From the NCBI GenBank assembly GCA_945877125.1, contig CAMCQT010000002.1, positions 1-64,000 of the forward strand: a stretch of DNA of 64,000 nt, given 5' to 3'. A program made the position numbers and the translations under genes. A model generated the notes under the pieces. That model was not told where the DNA came from and did not search any database. It saw only the letters and a program-made list of their open reading frames with translations. Source of the DNA: Candidatus Brevifilum fermentans. GTDB lineage: Bacteria; Chloroflexota; Anaerolineae; Anaerolineales; Villigracilaceae. Of this stretch, positions 52,258-61,034 are shown one piece after another. How positions within the stretch are numbered: the first letter of the stretch is position 1; each line of letters starts with the position of its first letter.

Positions 52258-53145
52258 ATGAATCGTTTTGAATTCGGCATGATGGTCGCATCGTTACGGG
52301 AGGATATGCGCTGGACTCAACTGGAGCTGGCCGAGAAGTCAGGCATGGATGTATCTGCGGTCAGCAATATTGAACGGGGTACAAGGCGAACACTCCTGAA
52401 AGATAACATGCTGGTAAAACTGGCTGATGGGCTTCAACTCACTACAATGGAGCGACGGGAATTCCTGTTTGCGGCTAGCGGCGTGGCTGAGGCTGATGCA
52501 GTTCGAAAAGTAAATCACCGCGCAAAAACACAATTTGATCCCAAAACTTTTCTTGAAGAACTGGGAAAACATATTGCAGGTATTGCGGCGCCGTTGCTGG
52601 TTACCGATTCCTTCTGCGATATTCTGCTTGCCAATCACTTTGCGCTTGAATATTACAATACCCCCGCCGCTTTAATAAAGGATGTAGATAGTGCTGTGGG
52701 TGGCTATAACATGATGCGTTATGTATTTCATACGGATTCCAATTTTCAAGATGATATTAAGGATGAAAACTGGGAAATGCAAGCCTTGTTCAATCTGCGC
52801 TATTTTCGAAGGCGGACATTGCGTGTTCGTTCCAAGCCGTATTTCTCTGCTTTGATGAAGGAATTCCTCGATAATAAAAAATACCCTTCTTTTGAGAGGT
52901 ACTGGCGGAAGATGTTGTTTGAAAGTTTCGATTACTATTCCGCCCCGATTGAAAAACCAGACCCCGAAAACTCGAATGCCGTGGTTGGGCTTGAATCCCT
53001 GCTGGCCGTGACACCGTACGGTGAATTATTTTTACAGCAAATGCTGCCCATGAATAAAAAGACAAATAAGCGATTTGAAAAAATTATGGACAAAGTGGGA
53101 GAAGGATACAAGCAGTTTTCCCCTTTCCCTGACAAACAAAAGTAA
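52258..53145 (+). CDS. MmyB-type helix-turn-helix regulator
   Basis: A 295-residue regulator. I use the ATG at 52258, which has ACAGGAGT upstream. Residues 1-65 form an Xre-type helix-turn-helix (GMMVASLREDMRWTQLELAEKSGMDVSAVSNIERG). The larger C-terminal part, from about 95, contains a PAS-like MmyB ligand-binding fold (LLVTDSFCDILLANHFALEYYN...). This combination occurs in regulators that may bind fatty acids or other small ligands. The target genes cannot be identified from the context. Confidence 0.8.
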   Translation: MNRFEFGMMVASLREDMRWTQLELAEKSGMDVSAVSNIERGTRRTLLKDNMLVKLADGLQLTTMERREFLFAASGVAEADAVRKVNHRAKTQFDPKTFLEELGKHIAGIAAPLLVTDSFCDILLANHFALEYYNTPAALIKDVDSAVGGYNMMRYVFHTDSNFQDDIKDENWEMQALFNLRYFRRRTLRVRSKPYFSALMKEFLDNKKYPSFERYWRKMLFESFDYYSAPIEKPDPENSNAVVGLESLLAVTPYGELFLQQMLPMNKKTNKRFEKIMDKVGEGYKQFSPFPDKQK

Positions 53146-53161
53146 TAAATACAAAACTCTG

Positions 53162-53190
53162 GAGTCCATCAGTTTGCTGATGGACTTTTA
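53162..53190 (+). terminator. Intrinsic terminator
   Basis: AGTCCATCAG and CTGATGGACT form a 10-bp stem with a 4-base loop, followed by TTTT. Confidence 0.8.
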
Positions 53191-53227
53191 GTATTTCAAG
53201 CGGATTGCCGTCTGAAATATTGATTCT

Positions 53228-53896
53228 TTATAAATTTAGCTTTTCCCCATGTTCTCGCAGCCATTTCCTTTGCTTTTTGTATTCAGGATAAATAGCCTCC
53301 ACTGCATTCCAGAATTTGCTGGAATGATCTTTCACGCGCAGGTGAACCAGTTCATGCACCACCACGTAGTCAATCACATCCAGCGGAGCCATGACCAGGC
53401 GCCAGGTGAAGTTGAGTGTGCCGCTTGAACTGCATGAGCCCCAGCGTGTTTTTGCGGAGCTGATCTTCACTTGTTTGGGCGTGAAGTTATATTGCTGCGA
53501 ATATTGTTTGACGCGCTCTGAAATAATTTCAAGCGCGCGTTCCTTGTACCAGCGTGTGAAAACCTGCTCGCCTTTTGGCTGCGCGGCGCTGCGCAGGGTG
53601 AATCCGCTGTCAAAGTGAAGCGAATGTTTTTGTAACCCGACCAGCTTTAGGTCAAAGGAAGATCCGAGCAGCAGGAATTTTTCGCCTTCGGTGTACTGCT
53701 TCCCCAAAGTCGGCACGATGGATTTCATCTTTTCGCGGGTACGTGTGATCCAATCTGCTTTTTGTTGAACGAAGGTTTCGATTGCGGCGTGGGGTGCGCG
53801 CATGGGGGCGCGGACTGTGAACGAGCCGTCGCTCTCGATGATGAGGGCGATGGTTCTGCGTTTGCTGCGGATGAGTTTGTCGATTTGAATTTGCAT
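53228..53896 (-). CDS. DUF45/YgjP-like metallopeptidase
   Basis: A 222-residue protein from the ATG at 53896. It ends in the SprT/YgjP pattern: VVHELVHLRVKDHSSKFWNAV near residue 172-192 supplies the HExxH zinc site and a third His. ISSAKTRWGSCSSSGTLNFTWRLV precedes it, as in the YgjP family. Bacterial members are uncharacterised putative metal hydrolases. It lies at the end of the dgkA-ybeY-pgpH unit, 23 bases downstream of dgkA. Confidence 0.85.
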   Translation of the reverse strand: MQIQIDKLIRSKRRTIALIIESDGSFTVRAPMRAPHAAIETFVQQKADWITRTREKMKSIVPTLGKQYTEGEKFLLLGSSFDLKLVGLQKHSLHFDSGFTLRSAAQPKGEQVFTRWYKERALEIISERVKQYSQQYNFTPKQVKISSAKTRWGSCSSSGTLNFTWRLVMAPLDVIDYVVVHELVHLRVKDHSSKFWNAVEAIYPEYKKQRKWLREHGEKLNL

Positions 53897-53919
53897 AAAA
53901 TAAAACCGCCTTGGGGCGG

Positions 53920-54303
53920 TTATGAAAACAACGTGGTTACTTTCGCCCACAACGGCGGACCGAGAATCAAAAGCCCAATTAAGACGGCGGCTAATGCGGC
54001 AACCAATACCGAAGCCGCGCCCACATCTTTGCCGATCTTTGCCAGCGGATGAATCTCTGGGCTGGCGAGGTCAACGACGGTTTCGATGGCGGTATTCATA
54101 AATTCGGCGGCAAACACCACGGCGGTGGTTAGGATGATGACCGCCCAATCACGCGCGGGCAGGTGCAGCCAAAGCCCTAAAATAAATACAGCCGTGGCAA
54201 TGATGCTGTGAATCCACGCGTTGGCTTGCGTGCGCAGAACATAATGCCAGCCTCGAAACGCGTGACCGAATGATACGACCCGCGCTGAAAAAAAAGACTT
54301 CAT
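53920..54303 (-). CDS. dgkA: Diacylglycerol/undecaprenol kinase
   Basis: A 127-residue protein with three to four helices and the DgkA signature AAEFMNTAIETVVDLASPEIHPLAKIGKDVGAA near 65-97. In Gram-positive type bacteria the enzyme phosphorylates undecaprenol, recycling the carrier lipid for cell-wall synthesis. The neighbouring ybeY and pgpH genes form a well known conserved order. The start is 4 bases after the ybeY stop. Confidence 0.93.
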   Translation of the reverse strand: MKSFFSARVVSFGHAFRGWHYVLRTQANAWIHSIIATAVFILGLWLHLPARDWAVIILTTAVVFAAEFMNTAIETVVDLASPEIHPLAKIGKDVGAASVLVAALAAVLIGLLILGPPLWAKVTTLFS

Positions 54304-54307
54304 TACG

Positions 54308-54781
54308 CTACGCGTCCTGTACTTTGATGTGAGATAGACCGAGCTTTGCCATCACCTCAGACTGGGCTTGCCACATGCGGGCTTTTTCCGCCGCCTCGGC
54401 ATGGTCGTGACCCAGCAAGTGTAATGTGCCATGCACCACCAGCAGTTGAACTTCCGCTTCAACCGGGTGACCTGCGGCTTGAGCTTGTTGCGCGGCGCGC
54501 GGGATCGAGATGAGAATATCTCCCAGATAGGGCGTGCCTGTTTCAGGGTCTTCTTCATCGGATGGGAACGAGAGTACATCGGTTGGGGCATCTATGCCGA
54601 GGTACTCGCGGTTCAATTCGCGCAGTTGCGCATCATCTGTCAGGACGATGCTCATGTCTGCGTTGGCAAGGTCAAAGTCAAAGCCAGAACCAACCGGGGT
54701 TGAAGTATCGAGTGTGAGGCGGGCGGCTTGTTCGAGCAGGGCTGTGTTTGAAAAATCCTGTTTCAATTCAATGTAGATCAT
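54308..54781 (-). CDS. ybeY: Endoribonuclease YbeY
   Basis: A 157-residue metal-dependent RNase involved in 16S rRNA 3'-end maturation and ribosome quality control. The zinc motif HGTLHLLGHDHAE near residues 115-127 gives the H-x3-H-x5-H site, and the LNREYLGIDAPTDVLSFP region near 54-71 is conserved. The start overlaps the stop of the upstream pgpH-like gene by 4 bases, so they are translationally coupled. Confidence 0.95.
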   Translation of the reverse strand: MIYIELKQDFSNTALLEQAARLTLDTSTPVGSGFDFDLANADMSIVLTDDAQLRELNREYLGIDAPTDVLSFPSDEEDPETGTPYLGDILISIPRAAQQAQAAGHPVEAEVQLLVVHGTLHLLGHDHAEAAEKARMWQAQSEVMAKLGLSHIKVQDA

Positions 54782-56889
54782 TTTTCTTCTCTTGGGGTGG
54801 GCAGGGTCGCATCCTGGTCGGCGACCTGTGCATTTGGATATTGAATACGCGGATGGTACGTGCCGCGCAAGGTTGTGACAAATGATTCAGTAATCAGATT
54901 CAGGTCACGGAGCGTGAGCAGCGTATCATCCAGTTGATTGAATTTTTGCACAGTTTCGATCACACTGCGGACAAGCGCGCGCAAACCGTCATCTGTGGCG
55001 GGGCGCTCGGCGCGGGCGCGGGCTTCGGTGGCATCTGCCAGCATCAGCAGGGCGGTTTCGCGTGAATTGGGGCGCGGGCCGGGGTAGCGGAAGTTTTCAA
55101 GTTCCACTTTGGATGCATCCCCGTTGGCCGCTTCCATTGCCTGTCCATATTGATAACGTGTGATCAGCGTGCCGTGATGTTCAAGAATAAAATCGTGCAG
55201 GCGGCCTGGCAGGCGATATTTCTTCGCCAGTTGAATGCCGTCTGTCACATGGCGGATAATGGTCGCGGCTGATTCTTCGGGCGGGATATCGTGGTGTGCG
55301 TTTACATTTCCGGGCACTTGGTTTTCAATGAAGAAGGTTGGGTTGAGGGCTTTGCCAATGTCGTGGAATAGCGCGCCGACGCGCGTGAGCAATGGGTCAG
55401 CGCCAATTTTTTCTGCGGCTTGCTCTGCGAGGTTGGCAACCTGCAAACTGTGTTGATAGGTGCCGGGCGCATTGCGAAGAAAAAATTGCAAAAGCGGATA
55501 ATCAGGGCGCGAAATATCAAGCAGTTGAAAGACAGTGGTGAACCCAAGCGTTTGCGCCAGAAGATATTGAAGCAATAGCGTGATGCTGGCGGCGGAGAAT
55601 CCTGCAAAGAGCACAACCACCGCATATTGAACAATACCCAGCCAGTCAGTTGCGAAGAACGGCACACGATATGCCATCAGCGCCACCAATCCTGAAAGTG
55701 AGATGGCAATGCCCGCCCGTACAAATCCCCAGAAACGGCGCACTGGTCCCAGCACAAGCAATCCGATAAGCGAGGTGAGCAAATAAAACGGCGCGAGATC
55801 CAGCGTGTTAGACAATCCATACGAAGCCAGCAGGCAAAGTGGAATAGCAATCACCAGTCCGGCTTCTAGCCCAAACAGCGCGGTAATCAATAATCCCGCG
55901 GCTTGCAGTGGATATCCGTACGGAGCAAGTGTGCGATTGCTAAACAAGCGTGCACCGACCAAAAAAACAATGAAAATAATGGCGATGACCAACATACTGC
56001 GCGGATCATTCACGACAGCCGAACGCTTGCGGCGGTAAAAATAAAGCGGAACCAGTACCGCCGAAAGCAGGATGATGGCGGCCGCGCCGAGCATATCTTC
56101 CCAGCGCTGTCCGGGGCGGATCATGCCGAGCTGCTGGAAGGCTTCCACGTCTGCCGGGGTGATGATCTCTCCAGACGGCGCGATGGTTTCCCCGGTTTTG
56201 TAGGTTTGCACAATCGGCTTAACCGCATCACGCGCGGCCTGGCGCGCGGCGGTGGTCAACTCTTCGCTGTAAAAACTATTGGGCACAACAAAGGCGGTCA
56301 CAAGCTCTGCCACAAGCGCAGACTGTTGTTCATTCAAGGTCAGGCTTACAAAAGAAGAAACACCCGCCTGGGTAATTTCCACCTTATCTTCAAAGATCGC
56401 GCGGCGCATCACCTGTTCCAGAACCCGCAGAGATTCAGACTGCACGGCATCCCAACGTAAGTCAGAAATGCCGATCAGGTAATCAATGGTTTCAAGCTTC
56501 AAGCGCACGTCGCTCAGCGTAACGAGGTTTGCCTTTTTTTCATCGAGCGTCAATTTGGTGTTCGTACGCACCGAAGTAACGTAATGCATGGCGGTGTTCA
56601 ATCGTTCGATCTGCTGGCGCGCGATGGCCGGGTCGGGCAACGTGTAAACGGGCAGCACGGCGCTCTCTGCGGCTTTGCGCGCCTCCTCTGTGCGGATGTC
56701 GCTTACATATTCAATATCGCGCGGAGATTGCATGGTGATCTGCAAAACCACGCCGACATCCAAAGTCTGCGTGGTGGGGCGCAGGGCAATGGGCATGGTC
56801 AGCGCAGCAAAAGATACAATGCTGACCGCAATGATCAAACTGATCTGTAAAATTCGAAGACGGGTGGAAACGGGGGGGCGTGCAGACAT
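54778..56889 (-). CDS. 7TM-HD phosphodiesterase, PgpH-like
   Basis: A 703-residue membrane protein. One N-terminal helix (about residues 14-35) precedes an extracellular 7TMR-HDED domain of about 230 residues, then seven helices at about 270-450, and a cytoplasmic HD domain with LFHDIGKALNPTFFIEN near 510-526 and HHGTLITRYQYG further on. PgpH-type enzymes degrade cyclic-di-AMP to pApA, which fits this architecture. It sits upstream of ybeY and dgkA as in Firmicutes. Confidence 0.9.
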   Translation of the reverse strand: MSARPPVSTRLRILQISLIIAVSIVSFAALTMPIALRPTTQTLDVGVVLQITMQSPRDIEYVSDIRTEEARKAAESAVLPVYTLPDPAIARQQIERLNTAMHYVTSVRTNTKLTLDEKKANLVTLSDVRLKLETIDYLIGISDLRWDAVQSESLRVLEQVMRRAIFEDKVEITQAGVSSFVSLTLNEQQSALVAELVTAFVVPNSFYSEELTTAARQAARDAVKPIVQTYKTGETIAPSGEIITPADVEAFQQLGMIRPGQRWEDMLGAAAIILLSAVLVPLYFYRRKRSAVVNDPRSMLVIAIIFIVFLVGARLFSNRTLAPYGYPLQAAGLLITALFGLEAGLVIAIPLCLLASYGLSNTLDLAPFYLLTSLIGLLVLGPVRRFWGFVRAGIAISLSGLVALMAYRVPFFATDWLGIVQYAVVVLFAGFSAASITLLLQYLLAQTLGFTTVFQLLDISRPDYPLLQFFLRNAPGTYQHSLQVANLAEQAAEKIGADPLLTRVGALFHDIGKALNPTFFIENQVPGNVNAHHDIPPEESAATIIRHVTDGIQLAKKYRLPGRLHDFILEHHGTLITRYQYGQAMEAANGDASKVELENFRYPGPRPNSRETALLMLADATEARARAERPATDDGLRALVRSVIETVQKFNQLDDTLLTLRDLNLITESFVTTLRGTYHPRIQYPNAQVADQDATLPTPREEK

Positions 56890-56906
56890 AAAACTTGTTC
56901 GTAATA

Positions 56907-56950
56907 AGAGGTGACAGTCACTGATTTAAAATGACTGTCACCTCTTAAAA
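56907..56950. terminator. Inverted repeat between yqeY and pgpH
   Basis: AAGAGGTGACAGTCA and its complement form a 15-bp stem with a long loop. The trailing T-runs are short on both strands, so termination is plausible but not certain. Confidence 0.5.
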
Positions 56951-56952
56951 AT

Positions 56953-57399
56953 TTACTTCGTGAGCAACTCTTTTACGGCAGAGCTGATCATGTCATTTGG
57001 AGCGCGACCGGCTACTTTGGGCATGACGATCTTCATTACTTTGCCCATGTCGCTCGGCGCAGATGCGCCCGTCTCGGCAATGGCAGCCTGCACCAGCGCG
57101 CGCAATTCTTCGGCGGGCATGGCTTGAGGCAGGAAGACCTCCAATACTTTAATCTCCGCTTCGTTATTTGCGATCAGGTCTTCGCGGTTGGCCTTCTTTG
57201 CTTCTTCAATCGCTTCGCGGCGGTTCTTGATCTCTTTTTGGATCAACGCCACCACAGCCAGATCGTCCACCGCAATTCGCTTGTCCACTTCCACCTGCTT
57301 TATTGCGGCCAGCACCATGCTCACAGTGAGATTGCGAACTTTGTCGCCGCTCTTCATGGCATCTTTCTTTGATTCAGTAAGTTGAGTTTTCATATCCAT
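56953..57399 (-). CDS. GatB/YqeY domain protein
   Basis: A 148-residue helical protein of the YqeY family, which shares a domain with the tRNA-binding tail of GatB. The pattern VRNLTVSMVLAAIKQVEVDKR, KEIKNRREAIEEAKKANRED and GKVMKIVMPKVAGRAPNDMISSAVKELL is diagnostic. The start at 57399 is supported by a minus-strand TATAAT (57406-57411) ending 6 bases upstream, so the mRNA should be leaderless. A role in tRNA metabolism is likely but undefined. Confidence 0.9.
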   Translation of the reverse strand: MDMKTQLTESKKDAMKSGDKVRNLTVSMVLAAIKQVEVDKRIAVDDLAVVALIQKEIKNRREAIEEAKKANREDLIANNEAEIKVLEVFLPQAMPAEELRALVQAAIAETGASAPSDMGKVMKIVMPKVAGRAPNDMISSAVKELLTK

Positions 57400-57489
57400 A
57401 ATGTGATTATACCCTTTCATTATTTGGATGAAGTGCCCGCTTCTTTTTTTAACCGTTGGGCTGGTTCAACATCCCAAACATTTTTCTCG

Positions 57490-57710
57490 CCTTGTCAGTA
57501 GGTCACGCTTGCAGCGTGACTGTCACTTTATACAAAAACAACTCCGAAGGTGTGCAATGATTGTAGCTTTGCGTAAGATGGCTGCGCCAACCCCGAAGGG
57601 GTGTCATAGTTTTTTGGGGTAAAGCCATGCCACCCCTTCGGGATTAGGATGGCATATTTGCATTATTCTATAATCGTTACATCCCTTCGGGATTGAATTC
57701 TGGTTAAGGT
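57490..57710. repeat. Cluster of CCCCGAAGGGG-type palindromes
   Basis: Copies of CCGAAGG-type sequence occur near 57546, 57591, 57642 and 57684, some as inverted pairs (CCCCGAAGGGGTGTCAT against CCACCCCTTCGGGATT). A GTCACG palindrome near 57501 repeats one at 41601. No ORF or RNA gene is supported in this gap. Confidence 0.6.
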
Positions 57711-57728
57711 AAGTTATGCCTCAGCCTC

Positions 57729-58352
57729 TCACAAGTCTGTAAATTTTGCGAACATTTCTGGCGTGAGAATTTTCTCCAGAATTTCAAACTCGTACTGCGT
57801 GCGTTTGACGGCGGCCGCGCGGGCGTATTCAAAATGCGGACCTTGTTTGGGCGAATCCAGATTCATCTTTCCGTGCGAGTCATGCGGCAGGAGGGTCAGT
57901 GAAAATTTGCGAAGGAACGGCACAAAGTACAACGCATCCATCGGGAAGTATATTTTGCCGGAGTGAATCTTCGGGCTTTCGATCAAGCTCTTTTGAACAG
58001 GATCAATTTCAGGCGGGGCGGGCGGCGTGCCTGGATGTTGGTCAAGCCACATTGAGACGTAATTTGTATGGGCATAGAAATCCTGCGCGGTGTGAGTCAA
58101 TCTGCCAAAAGCGATCCAGGCGGAAAGTACGCCGGGTGAAAGCAGGGCGGCGAGTACAAAACCGCGCTGTTCTTTAATATATTGGTGACCTTTGTCGATG
58201 GCGTTGTTGTCGAAGTGATATTCGTCGTGACCGATCTGGTTGGACAGGGCATCCACTTTGCGGTTGGCAGCGATGATGATCTCCAGCGCGCGCGGACTTA
58301 CACGGGCGCTGAGGGCTTCGCGGGTCATTTCTTCGTGAATAGGGATAAGCAT
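57729..58352 (-). CDS. Het-C-like / phospholipase-C-like metal protein
   Basis: A 207-residue helical protein. It begins MLIPIHEEMTREAL, where the His is a likely first ligand, and continues with FGRLTHTAQDFYAHTNYVSMW near residues 82-102, the HTxQDFYAH phrase of Het-C and related zinc-dependent phospholipase C-like domains. A later LPHDSHGKMNLDSP near 160-173 may complete the site. A minus-strand TATAAT at 58359-58364 ends 6 bases before the ATG. The function is unknown. Confidence 0.75.
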   Translation of the reverse strand: MLIPIHEEMTREALSARVSPRALEIIIAANRKVDALSNQIGHDEYHFDNNAIDKGHQYIKEQRGFVLAALLSPGVLSAWIAFGRLTHTAQDFYAHTNYVSMWLDQHPGTPPAPPEIDPVQKSLIESPKIHSGKIYFPMDALYFVPFLRKFSLTLLPHDSHGKMNLDSPKQGPHFEYARAAAVKRTQYEFEILEKILTPEMFAKFTDL

Positions 58353-58358
58353 TCCAAA

Positions 58359-58392
58359 ATTATAAGCCAGCCACTCGCAAACTGGTTATAAT
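58359..58392. promoter_or_regulatory. Divergent leaderless -10 boxes
   Basis: TATAAT on the minus strand (58359-58364) and TATAAT on the plus strand (58387-58392) each end 6 bases before the start codons at 58352 and 58399. The intergenic space is only 46 bases. Confidence 0.7.
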
Positions 58393-58398
58393 GCGCCC

Positions 58399-58941
58399 AT
58401 GACTTTTTATACCGCAAAAGGTGACGATGGCACAACGGGCTTGCTCGGCGAGGGCCGCGTGCCAAAATATCATGTCCGCATGGAAGCGATTGGCGCGCTG
58501 GATGAAGCTTCTGCCGCGCTTGGGTTGGCGCGCGCGCAATGCAGTGCGCCGCAAACTGCGCCGATTCTGCTTCAGGCACAGCGCGATCTTTATAAATTGA
58601 TGGCTGAAGTTGCCGCTACGCCAGAGAACGCACAGCGTTTTCACTTTATAGATGAAGCGCGGGTGGGCTGGCTCGAAGAGCAAACCGACGCGTTGAGTGC
58701 AATTGTTGAAATGCCCAAGGAATTTATTTTGCCGGGAGATACGCTCGGCGGGGCGGCGCTTTCGCTCGCGCGTGCCATTGTCCGCCGGGCTGAGCGCTGT
58801 GTGGTGAGTCTCTTCGATGAAGAGGAAGTCATCAACCCGGATTTGCAGCGTTATCTGAACCGGCTTTCGTCTTTGTGTTTTGTGCTCGAACTTCTTGAAA
58901 ATGAGACCGCGGGGAAGAAGACGACTCTTGCAAAGCCATAA
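58399..58941 (+). CDS. ATP:cob(I)alamin adenosyltransferase, PduO/MMAB type
   Basis: A 180-residue trimeric enzyme that makes adenosylcobalamin from cob(I)alamin and ATP. The N-terminal YTAKGDDGTTGLLGEGRVPK at residues 4-23 is the ATP loop of the family. ARAIVRRAERCVVSL at about 119-133 holds the conserved Arg/Glu pair, and NPDLQRYLNRLSSLCFVLE follows. The start lies 6 bases after a TATAAT. No B12-dependent enzyme or cob operon adjoins it. Confidence 0.93.
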   Translation: MTFYTAKGDDGTTGLLGEGRVPKYHVRMEAIGALDEASAALGLARAQCSAPQTAPILLQAQRDLYKLMAEVAATPENAQRFHFIDEARVGWLEEQTDALSAIVEMPKEFILPGDTLGGAALSLARAIVRRAERCVVSLFDEEEVINPDLQRYLNRLSSLCFVLELLENETAGKKTTLAKP

Positions 58942-58983
58942 AAAGCGGGCTGAGGCATTCGTTTTATCCAGGCAATGACATTT

Positions 58984-59045
58984 AAGGCAAAGGCGCAAGG
59001 GTTCAAAAAAGCTTTGCGTTCTGGCGGCTTTGCGTTAAAAATTTA
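58984..59045. repeat. Theme-word hairpin, CTTTGCG type
   Basis: Left-arm words GGCAAAGGCGCAAGG face right-arm CTTTGCGTTC, TGGCGG and CTTTGCGTTA. It is shorter and less regular than the others and lies in the gap before the DUF554 gene. Confidence 0.55.
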
Positions 59046-59068
59046 ATAAATTAAATACAAGGTGATTC

Positions 59069-59779
59069 ATGACAGGCACATTCATTAACGTCGCCGCTAT
59101 TCTCATCGGCGGGGCAATTGGTTTATTTTTCGGTTCGCGTATTCCTGAGCGATATAAAAACACGGTCATCGCCGGCATGGGACTTTTCACCGCCGCTTTG
59201 GGCTTGCAGATGTTTTTCAAAAGCGAAAATTCATTGATCGTGCTGGGCGCGTTGATCATCGGCGCGCTGCTCGGCGAATGGATCGGAATCGAAGACGGCT
59301 TGCAGTCTTTTGGTGAGGTGCTTGAAAAACGCTTCTCCCGCGACGCAGAAACAGGTTCCAGTTCCAAATTTGTGCGCGGATTTATGGTTTCGTCGCTGCT
59401 CTTTTGCATTGGTCCGATTGCGATCCTCGGCTCCATTCAAGATGGATTGACCGGCGATTACAAACTGCTGGCTGTGAAATCCACACTGGATGGATTTGCC
59501 TCCATCGCGTTTGCCTCCACGCTGGGAGTTGGGGTGCTGTTTTCCTCGTTGATTATCCTCATCTATCAGGGCGGAGTCAGCCTGCTGGCGAGTCAACTCA
59601 ACGCAATCGTGACCGACCCAATGATGGCCGAAATGACTGCCACCGGCGGCGTGATTCTGATGGGGGTCGCTTTCAGCAACCTGCTGGAGATCAAGAAGAT
59701 GCGCGTGGGGAATTTTCTGCCCGCGTTGGTCATCGCTCCGCTGATCGTGTGGGTCTTGAGTCTGCTGCCGATAAAGTAG
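59069..59779 (+). CDS. DUF554 membrane protein
   Basis: A 236-residue integral membrane protein with about seven helices. MTGTFINVAAILIGGAIGLFFGSRIPERYKNTVI at the start, LGALIIGALLGEWIGIEDGLQ near 65-85 and FCIGPIAILGSIQDGLTGD near 109-127 match DUF554, a family of putative membrane transporters with no firm function. It is the last ordinary gene before the TIR array. Confidence 0.88.
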   Translation: MTGTFINVAAILIGGAIGLFFGSRIPERYKNTVIAGMGLFTAALGLQMFFKSENSLIVLGALIIGALLGEWIGIEDGLQSFGEVLEKRFSRDAETGSSSKFVRGFMVSSLLFCIGPIAILGSIQDGLTGDYKLLAVKSTLDGFASIAFASTLGVGVLFSSLIILIYQGGVSLLASQLNAIVTDPMMAEMTATGGVILMGVAFSNLLEIKKMRVGNFLPALVIAPLIVWVLSLLPIK

Positions 59780-59832
59780 ATGTAAGCCGAATGTATGAAA
59801 TTTGATCCCTAAATTTACTGCGCGAATCGCGC

Positions 59833-60423
59833 CCCCGTCCCACAAGGGGATGATATGCGCGGACTCTACGCCCGCCTGACCCAAGTCTCCAACGGACTCT
59901 GTCACGGACTCACGGACAAAAGCGGACTCATCAATCCTTGCATGTATAATTGTCATACGCAAGCCAAAGTCCGTTTCCATCCGTGAATCCGTTATGAAGT
60001 CCGTTTATGAAGTCCGTTGAACCCAAACGCCCCTCAAAGTCTTCCTCTGCCATGCCCACGCGGACCATGACCCCGTCCCACAAGGGGATGATATGCGCGG
60101 ACTCTACGCCCGCCTGACCCAAGTCTCCAACGGACTCTGTCACGGACTCGCGGACAAAAGCGGACTCATCAATCCTCGCATGTATAATTGCCACATGCAA
60201 GCCAAAGTCCGTTTCCATCCGTGAATCCGTTATGAAGTCCGTTTATGAAGTCCGTTGACCCCAAATGCCCCTCAATGTCTTCCTCTGCCACGCCCACGCG
60301 GACCGTGACCTTGCGCGCGGACTCTACACCCGCCTGACCCAAGACGGCGTGGATGCATGGCTTGACAAAGCCAAACTCCTCCCAGGGCAGGTTTGGGAAT
60401 TGGAAATCCACAAGGCGGTATAA
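59833..60423 (+). repeat. Tandem TIR-5'-end array, upstream block
   Basis: Two full units of about 220-238 bases and one longer unit. Each has a GGACTC-rich left arm, a TGTATAAT loop, an AGTCCG-rich right arm, then an ATG and the first codons of the TIR gene (LKVFLCHAHADRD), ending at ACCCAAG. In the first two, a duplicated ATGAAGTCCGTT shifts the frame. An 18-base insert (CCCACAAGGGGATGATAT) is present in units 1 and 2 only. Confidence 0.85.
60265..60423 (+). pseudogene. Truncated TIR-domain gene
   Basis: A 52-codon copy of the TIR N-terminus that continues past the point where other units break off (through DGVDAWLDKAKLLPGQ and WELEIHKAV) and then stops at TAA. The TAA lies in TATAATTGCCAT, the same bases as the promoter-like loop of the array, and a toxin-antitoxin pair follows. 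It looks like a full TIR copy cut by recombination at that sequence. Confidence 0.8.
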
Positions 60424-60447
60424 TTGCCATTGTTCAGGAGAGATACA

Positions 60448-60666
60448 ATGACTGTTTATCCAACTTTGTACACGAAAAAAATTTCCCAGGAAATCGAAAA
60501 AACACCTGATGAATATTTGCCTGCGTTGTTGGAAATGATCCGCCTGTTTCGTGAGACCGTGACGCTTAAGCCCGCTGACGAAAGTTTCGCGCAGGGTTGG
60601 AAAGAGGCGATGAACAACGAGCTACTCCCGCTTGATCAACTTTGGGAAGGCATCCATGCCGCATAA
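60448..60666 (+). CDS. Putative antitoxin of a RelE/ParE-type pair
   Basis: A 72-residue acidic protein with an AGGAGAG site 7 bases upstream. It is helical and ends LKPADESFAQGWKEAMNNELLPLDQLWEGIHAA. I recognise this as the usual short partner upstream of RelE-like toxins in related bacteria, but no DNA-binding fold is evident. It overlaps the next gene by 11 bases, which is typical for co-translated antitoxin-toxin pairs. Confidence 0.65.
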   Translation: MTVYPTLYTKKISQEIEKTPDEYLPALLEMIRLFRETVTLKPADESFAQGWKEAMNNELLPLDQLWEGIHAA

Positions 60667-61000
60667 GCCAACGATTGAGATTGCTTTTACTCCAGAGTTC
60701 AAACGCAATCTGCGCGGACTGGCGAAGAAGTACCCTCATATTCGTTTGGATGTTCAACCGATTATCGAGCAAATTCAACACGGGGAATTTATCGGCGACC
60801 AAGTGCAGGGCACGGGTTATACAATCTTCAAAGTTCGCATTCGCAACAGTGACGTTTCGCGCGGCAAGAGCGGCGGTTATCGTGTGATTTACTATCTGAA
60901 AACAGCAACGGCTGTCATTCTTGTAACAATTTACTCAAAGACCGAGCAATCTGATATTTCTTCCGCAAAGATAAAGAAGATACTTTCCGAGTTCGGATAA
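60656..61000 (+). CDS. RelE/ParE-family toxin
   Basis: A 114-residue protein. FTPEFKRNLRGLAKKYPHIRLDVQPIIEQI near residues 10-40 and KSGGYRVIYYLKTATAVILVTIYSKTEQSDIS near 71-102 match the RelE/HigB-type fold, in which a basic patch and a C-terminal Tyr/Lys region cleave mRNA on the ribosome. It sits inside the TIR tandem array, so the pair may have inserted there or may stabilise the array. Confidence 0.8.
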   Translation: MPHKPTIEIAFTPEFKRNLRGLAKKYPHIRLDVQPIIEQIQHGEFIGDQVQGTGYTIFKVRIRNSDVSRGKSGGYRVIYYLKTATAVILVTIYSKTEQSDISSAKIKKILSEFG

Positions 61001-61034
61001 TTCATCCTTCATCCTTCCTAATTCATCCTTTCCT
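61001..61034 (+). repeat. Heptanucleotide array between the toxin gene and the TIR array
   Basis: CATCCTT, CATCCTT, CCTAATT, CATCCTT and TCCTATG run at a 7-base period up to the next truncated TIR start codon. Confidence 0.55.
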
